A stretch of DNA of 64,000 bases from Pseudonocardia bannensis (GTDB lineage Bacteria > Actinomycetota > Actinomycetes > Mycobacteriales > Pseudonocardiaceae): NCBI RefSeq assembly GCF_012911875.1, contig NZ_JAAXKZ010000012.1, positions 20,351 through 84,350 on the forward strand, read 5' to 3'. Positions 41,787-49,354 of this stretch are shown one piece after another (within the stretch, counting starts at the first letter, position 1; each line of letters begins with the position of its first letter). Made by a program: the position numbers and the translations under genes. The notes beneath the pieces were generated by a model that did no database searches, was not told the origin of the DNA, and saw only the letters and a list, made by a program, of their open reading frames with translations.

Positions 41787-43595
41787 CTACCGGGTCGGGA
41801 CCGACCAGGACAGCAGGGTCCCGGACGGCTTGCACGGGGTGAGGGTGAGGGTCCCGCCGTGGCGCTCGGCGCGCCGGCGCAGGTTGGCCAGGCCGCTGCG
41901 CCGGGTGCTCGGGCCCATGCCGACGCCGTCGTCGCGGACGTCGAGAGTCAGGCGATCCGGGCGGGCGGTGACGTCGACCTCGGCGGATCGGGCCTGGGCG
42001 TGGCGGGCGATGTTGCTCAGGGCCTCGCGCAGGACGGCGAGGAGGTCCTCGGCGACGTCGTCGGGCACGGTGTCGTCGAGCAGGCCGGCGAACCGCACGG
42101 CGGGGGTGAACCCCAGCGCCGAGGCCACGTCGGTGGCCACGTCCAGCAGCCGGGCCCGCAGGCCATGGGGCTGGGCCTGGGGCATCTGGTGGAGCTGGAA
42201 GATGGCGGTGCGGATCTGGCTGACCGTGTTGTCGAGATCGCGGACGGTGCCCAGGATCCGCTCGGTCGCCTTGCCCGGGCCCAGGCCCGTGGCGACCGCG
42301 TGCAGCGACAGCCCGGCCGCGAACACCCGCTGGATCACCTGGTCGTGCAGGTCGGCAGCGATGCGCTCGCGCTCATCCAGCATCGCCGCCCGCTGCTGCT
42401 CGGCACGGGCCTCGGCCAGCTCCACGGCCACGGAGGCCTGGTTGGCGAACCCGGCGGCCATGTCCAGATCCTCGGCGCTGAACGCCGGCGCTCCCGACCG
42501 CCGGGCCGCGGTCAGCACCCCGTGGATCTGTTGGGAGCCCAGCAGCGGCAGGACCAGCACCGGGCCGACGTCCAGCCCTCCCGACGCCACCGATGCGAGC
42601 CCGGGTTGCTCGTTCGGGGTCGAGACCCGTAGCGGCTCGCCGGTGGTGAACACCCGCCCGGCCAGCGAGGCATCCAGCGGCACGGAAACGCCGAGCAGGT
42701 CCGCGGCGCCGACCCCGACCGCCACCTCCACCCGCAGGTCGCTGCCGTCATCGGCCGGCAGCAGCACGGTGACCAGATCGGCCTGCGCGACCTCCCGGCT
42801 GCTCTCGGCGATGAGGTGCAGCGGACGGCCCGCTTCGGCCGTGTCGACGGAGAGCAGCCGGCGGGTGATCGCGGCCGAGGCGCGCAGCCACTCCTGGCGG
42901 GAGCGAGCGGCCTCGTAGAGCCGGGCGTTCTCGATCGCCACTCCCGCGGTCGCCGCGAGTGCCTTGGTCAGCTCCTCGTCCTCCGCGGTGAACTCGCCGC
43001 CCTCCGCCTTCTCGGTGAGGTAGAGGTTGCCGAAGACCTCGTCGCGGACCCGGATCGGCACGCCCAGGAAGCTGTGCATCGGCGGGTGGCCGGGCGGGAA
43101 GCCGGACGAGCGCGGGTCGTCGGTGATGCGATGCAACCGGATCGGCGACGGATCGTCGATCAGCGCCCCGAGCAGGCCCTTGCCCTGCGGCAGGTGCCCG
43201 ATCTGTTCGACCGCCCCCTCGGGCATGCCGGCGTGCACGAACTCGGCCAGGTGCCCGTCGAGGGCGATCACGCCCAGCGCGGCGTAACGGGCGCCGATCA
43301 ACTCACGCGCGGCCTCCGCGATCCGCCGCAGCAGCACCGGCAGGGCCAGATCCCCGATGATCATCTGGTTGGCATGCAGCAGCCCGCGCAAGCGGCTCTG
43401 GGTGGCCATCACCTCCCGGGCGCGGTCGACCAGCTGCCCGAGCAGCTGGTCCAGCTCCAGACGCGGCAGATCGGGGAACGTCAACGCCGCATCACCCCCG
43501 GCACGTCCTGGAGCAAGGTGAGCCGGCTCGTCGAGCTGGACCCGGTCGGCGTCACCGGCTCGCCACGCAGACAGTTCATCGGGGTCCACGGGCAT
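41787..43595 (-). CDS. devS: GAF-domain haem sensor histidine kinase (DosS/DosT type)
   Basis: A 602-residue cytosolic sensor kinase. GAF-A is about residues 80-228, GAF-B about 240-392, then a HisKA_3 domain with phospho-acceptor H417 in ADLHDQVIQR and an HATPase domain (VLREALSNIARHAQA, DVRDDGVGM). GAF-A carries IGHLPQGKGLLGALIDDP and GFPPGHPPMHSFLGVPIRVR; H170 of the HPPM word aligns with the haem-ligand histidine (H149 in DosS of M. tuberculosis), so oxygen or redox sensing through haem is likely. No response regulator gene lies in the window, so its DevR partner must be encoded elsewhere. ATG 43593-43595 has only a weak upstream site. Likely controls the surrounding dormancy genes. Confidence 0.9.
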   Translation of the reverse strand: MPVDPDELSAWRAGDADRVQLDEPAHLAPGRAGGDAALTFPDLPRLELDQLLGQLVDRAREVMATQSRLRGLLHANQMIIGDLALPVLLRRIAEAARELIGARYAALGVIALDGHLAEFVHAGMPEGAVEQIGHLPQGKGLLGALIDDPSPIRLHRITDDPRSSGFPPGHPPMHSFLGVPIRVRDEVFGNLYLTEKAEGGEFTAEDEELTKALAATAGVAIENARLYEAARSRQEWLRASAAITRRLLSVDTAEAGRPLHLIAESSREVAQADLVTVLLPADDGSDLRVEVAVGVGAADLLGVSVPLDASLAGRVFTTGEPLRVSTPNEQPGLASVASGGLDVGPVLVLPLLGSQQIHGVLTAARRSGAPAFSAEDLDMAAGFANQASVAVELAEARAEQQRAAMLDERERIAADLHDQVIQRVFAAGLSLHAVATGLGPGKATERILGTVRDLDNTVSQIRTAIFQLHQMPQAQPHGLRARLLDVATDVASALGFTPAVRFAGLLDDTVPDDVAEDLLAVLREALSNIARHAQARSAEVDVTARPDRLTLDVRDDGVGMGPSTRRSGLANLRRRAERHGGTLTLTPCKPSGTLLSWSVPTR

Positions 43596-44100
43596 CCTCG
43601 CTAGCGTTCGACAGGACAGCCGCACGAGCCGGGCAGATCCGGAGCGGTCGCACGGCACCGAGGATCAGCGGCTGTGCCTCCAACATTCCCGAGTCAAGCA
43701 CAGATCTCACCGCGGCTGAACGCCTCGTTCTGCTGGCCACCGGACCGAGAAGTCCGGCGCAACCGCCGGCCGCCGTCGGCGTCGCCCGTGCCCAGACCCA
43801 GGCGGGTGATCGTGCGGGGTGCCGGGCGATCGCTGTTCGTCGTCACCGTCCCACATTCCGTCGCTGCGGGGCGGTCGACAGGGCCGACGGTACGACCGTC
43901 TCCGGTCGGGTGGCCGGTTGTCGGGCTGATCGCCGGGAACGCCCGCCCGTGGTCATCGAGCGGCATCGGACGACCCGTCCGATGGGCCCGGGTGCTCGCA
44001 CCAGCCGGGCCTGCGACGGCGGGTCGTATGGCCGGTGTCACCGCTCCGGCATCAGCGCACCCTGGGCCGCGCAAACGAACGATCCCGAGAGACGAGGGCC
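43596..44100. other. 505-nt divergent promoter gap with an inverted repeat
   Basis: Between the sensor kinase and a small membrane protein. The only clear structure is GACGGT-ACG-ACCGTC at 43886-43900, a 6-bp perfect inverted repeat with a 3-nt spacer, which could be an operator. No gene was recognised. Confidence 0.35.
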
Positions 44101-44493
44101 ATGAGGTTCAACTGGACAGACGTCGTCGCGACGATCCCGGTTGCGACGATCGTCGTGTCCTACGTCGGCCACCTGGTCGACGGCGACGTGCCGTTCATCC
44201 AGGATCCGCGCGGCATGGTCGGGGCCGGGCTCGCGCTCGGCCTGATCGCAGCGGCGGTCCTGGGCCGCTCGGCCTTCGGCGGGAGCCCGGCCGGACGGGG
44301 CACGGGAGCAGCCGGACTCGTCTCGTTCACCTTCGGCGTCGTTGTGCTGCTGTGGTCCGGGAACGGCGTGATCGGCGAGGTCCTGCTGGGGAGCTTCATC
44401 GGCTCGATCGTCGTGACGTGGGCCCTGGCGGTGGTGCTCCCCGCCGCGGGTGTACCCCGCACCCGACGGAGGCGGTCCCCGGCTCATTCGTGA
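44101..44493 (+). CDS. Small integral membrane protein of unknown function
   Basis: A 130-residue hydrophobic protein with about four membrane segments (roughly 8-25, 40-56, 72-87 and 94-114) and a basic tail (RTRRRRSPAHS). It begins MRFNWTDVVATIPVATIVVS. No domain recognised. The ATG at 44101 follows GAGGG. It lies upstream of a P-type ATPase gene on the same strand with a 38-codon reading frame between them, so it may be part of the same operon and a partner of the pump; this is inference. Confidence 0.65.
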   Translation: MRFNWTDVVATIPVATIVVSYVGHLVDGDVPFIQDPRGMVGAGLALGLIAAAVLGRSAFGGSPAGRGTGAAGLVSFTFGVVVLLWSGNGVIGEVLLGSFIGSIVVTWALAVVLPAAGVPRTRRRRSPAHS

Positions 44494-44699
44494 CGGCAGG
44501 CCTCGCGGCGGACGGCGGACGCCACGGAGCATCCTCGCCGCGATGCTGTCGCACGCGGCGACCCACAGGCCTTCTGTCCCGTCAGGTCGTGCCGCACGAC
44601 CGTGGGCCGGTCCGACGCCCGCATCGACGATGCCATCGCGGTCACCCTCGCCGAGGCGGTCGCGCCTTCTGCCGCCCCCCCTGACATCAGGAGCTGCAG

Positions 44700-44816
44700 A
44701 TGAACTCCGAGACAGCCGACCACGCTCTGGTTCGCACCGCCCTGGTGCCGGTGCCCGACCGGACGTCCCACGGACGGCTCGCAATCGCCGACGTGGTCGG
44801 GCTGCTCCCCGCGTAG
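44700..44816 (+). CDS. Small 38-residue protein immediately upstream of the P-type ATPase
   Basis: MNSETADHALVRTALVPVPD continues for 18 more residues to a TAG 3 nt before the ATPase ATG. AGGAG lies 6 nt before the start, a good ribosome-binding site, and codon third positions are GC-rich. No family recognised. It may be a leader peptide or a small subunit. The upstream frame, open since the end of the small membrane protein gene, overlaps this start by 4 nt. Confidence 0.4.
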   Translation: MNSETADHALVRTALVPVPDRTSHGRLAIADVVGLLPA

Positions 44817-44819
44817 CCG

Positions 44820-47432
44820 ATGTCCACCACCACCCTCACCCCGACGGGCCTGTCGAGCGAGGAGGCCCGGGAGCGATTGGCCGCCGACGGCCCCAACACG
44901 CTGCCCGTGTCGCGGCCGCCGTCGCCACTGTTGCTGCTGCTGCGCCAGCTGACCCACTTCTTCGCGCTGATGCTGTGGGCCGCCGCCGGCCTCGCGGTGT
45001 TCGCCGGGATGCCGCAGCTCGGCGTGGCGATCGTCGTGGTGGTCGTGGTGAACGGGTTGTTCGCGTTCGCGCAGGAGTACCGCGCCGACCGGGCCGGGCA
45101 GCGGTTGCGCGAGTTGCTACCGGTCCGGGCCGCCGTCCGTCGCGACGGACGGCGGCAGGTGGTGCCGGCAACGGAGCTGGTGCGCGGCGACGTGGTACTG
45201 CTCGACGCCGGTGACCGCATCAGCGCCGACCTGCACCTGGAGCGCGTGGACGGTCTGGCCGTCGACGAATCCACCCTGACCGGGGAGAGCGCCCCCGCCC
45301 GTCCCGAGAAGGGCGTCACAGCCTATGCCGGCACCTTCGTCGCCCAGGGCGAGGCCACCGCGGTCGTGATCGCCACCGGCGCCGGTACCCGGCTGGCCGG
45401 CATCGCGTCGATGACCCGACGCACCCATCGCCCACCCGGTCCGCTCGCGGTCCGCCTGGGGCAGGTGGTGCGGATCGTCGCGCTCGTCGCCGTCGCGCTG
45501 GGCGTGACGTTCTTCGGCATCTCGCAGTTGCTGGGCATGCACCTCACCGAGGGCTTCCTGCTCGCGGTCGGTGTCACCGTGGCGCTGGTCCCGGAGGGCC
45601 TGCTGCCGACCGTCACCCTCTCGCTGGCCCGCGCTGCGCACACCATGGCAGCCCAGCACGCCCTGGTCAGGCGGTTGGAGTCGGTGGAGACGCTGGGCTC
45701 GACCACGGTGATCTGTACCGACAAGACGGGAACCCTGACCCGCAACGAGATGTCCGTGGTACGGGTCTGGACCCCCGACGGCGCCGCGACGGTGCAGGGC
45801 TCGGGGTACCGGCCCGACGGAGCCGTCACCGCGGCGACCGCCGAGGCGACCCGTGCTGTCGCCGACCTCGCCGCCGCCGCCACGCGCTGCGCCACCGGCC
45901 GCGCCGTCGAACGAGACGGGGCCTGGACACCGATGGGCGATCCCATGGAGGTCGCGCTGCACGTGCTCGCGCTGCGCTGCGGGCTCGACCCCGACGCCGA
46001 CGAGGTGGCCCGCCCGGAGCTGCGGCGGGTGACCTTCGACCCCGCCCGCCGGCGCAGCCTCGTCGTCGTCGGCGACCGCCGGACCGCATTCGTCGCGATC
46101 AACGGAGCCCCCGACGCCGTGCTCCCGCTCTGCGGCGACGACCCCCGGCTCCTCGCCGAGGCGACGGCCGAGATCGAGCGAATGGGGCGCCGGGGCCTGC
46201 GCGTGCTCGCCGTGGCCGCGGGCCCGCTGGCGGGCGGGGCGGCTGAGGCCGACCTTCCGGTCGAGCAGCTGGAGAGCGGGCTGCGTCTGCTCGGGCTGGT
46301 CGGGTTGCAGGATCCGCCCCGCGAGGGCGTCGCGGACGCCGTCGCCGCCTGCCGGGCAGCACACATCCAGCTGGCCATGGTCACCGGCGACCACCCCTCG
46401 ACCGGCCGGGCCATCGCCGAGCAGGTGAACCTCGCCCTGCCGGACAGCCCGGTGCTGATCGCAGCCGAACTGCCCGACGACGAGGAGGCACTGGGCGCGG
46501 TCATCGATGTGGACGGCCTGGTGATCGCCCGCGCCGCACCCGAGGACAAGCTACGGATCGCCCGGGCCCTGCGCCGACGCGGGCACGTGGTGGCCATGAC
46601 CGGCGACGGCGTGAACGACGGGCCGGCACTGCGGGAGGCCGACATCGGGGTGGCGATGGGCCGCAGCGGCACCGACGTGGCCCGCGAGGCCGCCGACCTG
46701 GTCCTGTTGGACGACCACTTCGCCACCATCGTCACCGCCGTCCGATACGGACGGGCCACCTTCGCCAACATCCGGCGGTTCCTCACCTACCATCTGACGG
46801 ACAACGTCGCGGAGGTGGCGCCCTTTCTGTTGTGGGCGCTCTCCGGCGGCGGTGTCCCGCCGGCCCTGGGCGTGCTGCAGGTCCTCGCCCTCGACATCGG
46901 GACCGATCTCCTGCCCGCGCTGGCGCTGGGTGCCGAACCGCCGAGCCGCGGAGCGCTGTCCGGGCCGGCCCGCACCGGCAGGCTGATCGACCGCCGCGTG
47001 CTCGGTCGCGCATTCGGCGTGCTGGGCCCGGTCGAGGCCGCGGTGGAGCTCGGGGCGTTCATCATCGTCCTCTCCATCGGTGGCTGGAGCTGGGGGGCGC
47101 CGGCTTCCTCAGCCCTGCTGGCCATCGCCTCCGGCACCGCGTTCACCGCGGTCGTGCTGGGCCAGCTGGCCAACGCGTTCGCCTGCCGCAGCGAGCACCG
47201 GCCCGTCGGCCGGTGGTCCTGGCGGGGCAACCCGCTGCTGCTCGGCGCGGTTGCGGTGGAGCTGGTTCTGCTGGCCGGGTTCCTCGGCCTGCCCCCGATC
47301 CCGCAGCTGCTGGGCGGGTCGGTCCCGACACCGTTGGGCTGGGCCCTGGCCGCACTCGCGGTACCAGCGGTGCTGCTCGCCGACGCCGCTCACAAGCGGC
47401 TGACCCGCGGTGGGCGTGAATCGAGCAGCTGA
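44820..47432 (+). CDS. P2-type cation-transporting ATPase (CtpF-like)
   Basis: An 870-residue P-type ATPase. Actuator motif TGES (154-157), the transmembrane motif PEGLL (258-262, PEGLLPTVT as in P2C/Na,K-type pumps), the phosphorylated D301 in CTDKTGTLT and the hinge TGDGVNDGPAL are present; about ten membrane segments are expected. It lacks heavy-metal domains, so calcium, sodium or another cation is likely. CtpF of M. tuberculosis, in the DosR regulon, is of the same general type. ATG 44820 is 3 nt after the 38-residue reading frame. Convergent with the damaged CBS/BON gene. Confidence 0.9.
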   Translation: MSTTTLTPTGLSSEEARERLAADGPNTLPVSRPPSPLLLLLRQLTHFFALMLWAAAGLAVFAGMPQLGVAIVVVVVVNGLFAFAQEYRADRAGQRLRELLPVRAAVRRDGRRQVVPATELVRGDVVLLDAGDRISADLHLERVDGLAVDESTLTGESAPARPEKGVTAYAGTFVAQGEATAVVIATGAGTRLAGIASMTRRTHRPPGPLAVRLGQVVRIVALVAVALGVTFFGISQLLGMHLTEGFLLAVGVTVALVPEGLLPTVTLSLARAAHTMAAQHALVRRLESVETLGSTTVICTDKTGTLTRNEMSVVRVWTPDGAATVQGSGYRPDGAVTAATAEATRAVADLAAAATRCATGRAVERDGAWTPMGDPMEVALHVLALRCGLDPDADEVARPELRRVTFDPARRRSLVVVGDRRTAFVAINGAPDAVLPLCGDDPRLLAEATAEIERMGRRGLRVLAVAAGPLAGGAAEADLPVEQLESGLRLLGLVGLQDPPREGVADAVAACRAAHIQLAMVTGDHPSTGRAIAEQVNLALPDSPVLIAAELPDDEEALGAVIDVDGLVIARAAPEDKLRIARALRRRGHVVAMTGDGVNDGPALREADIGVAMGRSGTDVAREAADLVLLDDHFATIVTAVRYGRATFANIRRFLTYHLTDNVAEVAPFLLWALSGGGVPPALGVLQVLALDIGTDLLPALALGAEPPSRGALSGPARTGRLIDRRVLGRAFGVLGPVEAAVELGAFIIVLSIGGWSWGAPASSALLAIASGTAFTAVVLGQLANAFACRSEHRPVGRWSWRGNPLLLGAVAVELVLLAGFLGLPPIPQLLGGSVPTPLGWALAALAVPAVLLADAAHKRLTRGGRESSS

Positions 47433-47492
47433 CCTGCGCGAGCAGCTGGCCGGCGGTGCGTCCACCGTCGCAGCGGCGCGGCACGGGGTTAC

Positions 47493-47612
47493 TCAGCCTT
47501 CGGCAGCCACCGGGTCGGCGAAGCGGACCGAGATGACCCCGATGACGGCCTCGGCGATCAGCTCCGCGGTGCGCCGCTCGATCGGGTCGCGCTCCTCGCC
47601 GGTCAGCGTCAC
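47493..47612 (-). pseudogene. BON-domain remnant of a damaged CBS-BON gene
   Basis: In the frame following the truncated CBS gene the DNA reads DGEVTLTGEERDPIERRTAE and LIAEAVIGVISVRFAD, closely like a BON domain (DGVVTLTG, GVVSV). The GTG here overlaps the CBS stop by 4 nt, but the piece lacks a full BON domain. In actinobacterial CBS-BON proteins this element follows the second CBS domain; the missing part of that domain and a frame change point to a deletion. It might still be translated by reinitiation. Confidence 0.5.
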
Positions 47613-47929
47613 CTCGCCGTCGCCAGCACGGTGACCAGATCGGTGACGCCCTCCTGCGGGTGGGCGACCAGTACATCGGTGTGCATGATGTCGCCGACCG
47701 TCTTGCCGGGCTCGGGTACCGAGGCGCGTGGACCCGGGACCCGGGGGTCCGGCGGGAACCGGTCGGCCAGCAGGCCCGGCTCGCTGATCAGCCCGAGGAG
47801 GCTGCCGTCCGATTCGGCCACCGGCAGGCTGATGAACGCGTTCTCGGCCAACTGCAACGCAGCCTGCTTCACCGGCGTACCGGATGTCACGACCACTGCG
47901 GGACTGGACATGACCTCACGTACGCGCAT
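47609..47929 (-). CDS. CBS-domain protein, truncated in the second domain
   Basis: A 106-residue protein. The first CBS domain is complete (VREVMSSPAVVVTSGTPVKQ, ISLPVAESDGSLLGLISEPG). The second starts normally with VGDIMHTDVLVAHPQEGVTD but ends LVTVLATAR after the first helix, where some 25 residues and a LVGVVTRRD-like strand are expected. The BON-like remnant in the next frame shows that a CBS-BON protein was probably shortened. The ATG at 47927-47929 overlaps the end of narK by 14 nt, so the gene is likely cotranscribed with narK. Confidence 0.65.
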   Translation of the reverse strand: MRVREVMSSPAVVVTSGTPVKQAALQLAENAFISLPVAESDGSLLGLISEPGLLADRFPPDPRVPGPRASVPEPGKTVGDIMHTDVLVAHPQEGVTDLVTVLATAR

Positions 47930-49172
47930 CGATTCCTCCTGTCGCCACCTGCTCGGCGCGCCGGCGCACCAACGTCGCGGTGAACACAGCCGCCACCGCG
48001 GCCGTGGCCGCGAGCAGGAGGAACCCGAGGGTGTAGTCGCCCAGCGCGCCGTAGACCAGGCCCATGACCAGCGGCGGGAAGAATCCGCCGAGGCCGCCCG
48101 CGGCACCGACCACGCCGGTCACGACCCCGACCCGCTCGGGCTCCACCAGCCGGGCGACCAGCGCGAAGACCGCACCGGTGCCGATGCCGAGCGCGGCGGC
48201 CATGCCGAGGAAGGCCGCCGTCGCGACCGGGACCAGCGGGAACTCGAACGCGGCCAGCAGGGCCAGGACTGCGACCGCGCCGTATGCGATGACGAGTACC
48301 GGTACCGGCCGGAACCGGTCGGACAGCCAGCCGCCGACGGGCCGCATGGCGACGGCGAGCAGGACGAAGCCTGCGGTCCGCAACGCCGCGTCGCCGCGGT
48401 CGAGGTGGTAGGCGTTGGTGAGGTAGGTGGGCAGGTACACGCTGAACGCCACGAAGCCACCGAACGCCACGGCGTAGAGGAACGCGAGCTGCAGGGTCAC
48501 CGGCATCCGCAACGCCGTCACGAGCCGGGCCAGCATGCTCCCCGCGGCCACGGACCGGTCCGGCCGGTCTCGCAGCAGCAGGTAGGCGACCGCGGAGTAG
48601 ACCACGAGCACGGCCGCGACCAGGTCGAACGGGAAGCTGGGTCCGATCGCCTTGGCCAACTGAACGGTGGAGAAGGCCGAGATCGCGGTACCGCCCATAC
48701 CGACACCGAAGATGCCCAGCGCGAGGCCGCGCCGTTCCGGCGGGTACCAGGAGTTCACGAACGGAACACCGATGGCGAACGTGGTGCCGCCCAGGCCGAG
48801 GAAGAAGCCGCCGACGAGGTACTCGATCAGCGAGTCGGCGAGGTGACCGAGGTAGAGCACGGGCAGGACGGTCAGCAGCGCCACGGTCGGGAACATTCGA
48901 CGGGCGCCCAGCCTGTCGGCGAGCGCGCCGACGGGGATCCGGCCGAGCGACCCCACGATGACCGGCACCGCCACCAGCAGCGACTGCTGAAACGAGGTGA
49001 GCGACAGCTGCTCACGCAGGGTCGCGCCCAATGGCGACAGCAGCGCCCAGGCCCAGAACGTCACCGCGAAGCCGACGGTGGCCAGCCCGAGCATCACCGC
49101 CGGCCGTGGTGCCGCCGCCGACACCGACGACACGGTGGCCGGTGCTGTCCCCTTGGCGGCCGGTCTGGTCAC
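47916..49172 (-). CDS. narK: NarK-type nitrate/nitrite transporter (MFS)
   Basis: A 418-residue MFS transporter with 12 expected membrane segments. GGFFLGLGGTTFAIGVPF and the following WYPPERRGLALGIFGVGMGG match the nitrate-signature region of NarK proteins. It would import nitrate and export nitrite for the reductase encoded next door. The GTG at 49170-49172 follows AGGAG by 7 nt and is preferred over an upstream TTG. It is divergent from narG with a 182-nt promoter region between them. Confidence 0.88.
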   Translation of the reverse strand: MTRPAAKGTAPATVSSVSAAAPRPAVMLGLATVGFAVTFWAWALLSPLGATLREQLSLTSFQQSLLVAVPVIVGSLGRIPVGALADRLGARRMFPTVALLTVLPVLYLGHLADSLIEYLVGGFFLGLGGTTFAIGVPFVNSWYPPERRGLALGIFGVGMGGTAISAFSTVQLAKAIGPSFPFDLVAAVLVVYSAVAYLLLRDRPDRSVAAGSMLARLVTALRMPVTLQLAFLYAVAFGGFVAFSVYLPTYLTNAYHLDRGDAALRTAGFVLLAVAMRPVGGWLSDRFRPVPVLVIAYGAVAVLALLAAFEFPLVPVATAAFLGMAAALGIGTGAVFALVARLVEPERVGVVTGVVGAAGGLGGFFPPLVMGLVYGALGDYTLGFLLLAATAAVAAVFTATLVRRRAEQVATGGIDART

Positions 49173-49257
49173 GACGCGTCTCCTGTCTGCCCGGACGACC
49201 CTGCGGTCCGCGGGTGCCTCGGCTGTCAACGGTCCTGCGCCGGGTACTTGATCGGCA

Positions 49258-49290
49258 GGGACCTTTCGTTCGCGTCGTCGGGACCTTCGG
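49258..49290. promoter_or_regulatory. Tandem GGGACCTT repeats in the narK-narG promoter region
   Basis: GGGACCTTTCG (49258-49268) and GGGACCTTCGG (49280-49290) are direct repeats 22 bp apart, two turns of the helix. Each begins with the DosR half-site GGGAC; the second continues GGGACCTTCGGCAT, which fits the loose DosR core GGGNCNNNNGNCCC at six of its eight fixed positions. They lie about 85 nt upstream of narK and 65 nt upstream of narG, between the divergent genes. Paired sites at this spacing are common in DosR-controlled promoters. Confidence 0.45.
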
Positions 49291-49354
49291 CATTGATCTG
49301 TTGGGATCCGAATGCCAGGGTCAGGAGGGCCATCAGCTGCGAAAGGACGCGGGC

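Noticed and set aside
49031..49354. Longer narG reading upstream of 49355
   Set aside because: It runs through the divergent narK start and the promoter repeats, and its residues are Arg/Pro-rich without NarG similarity.
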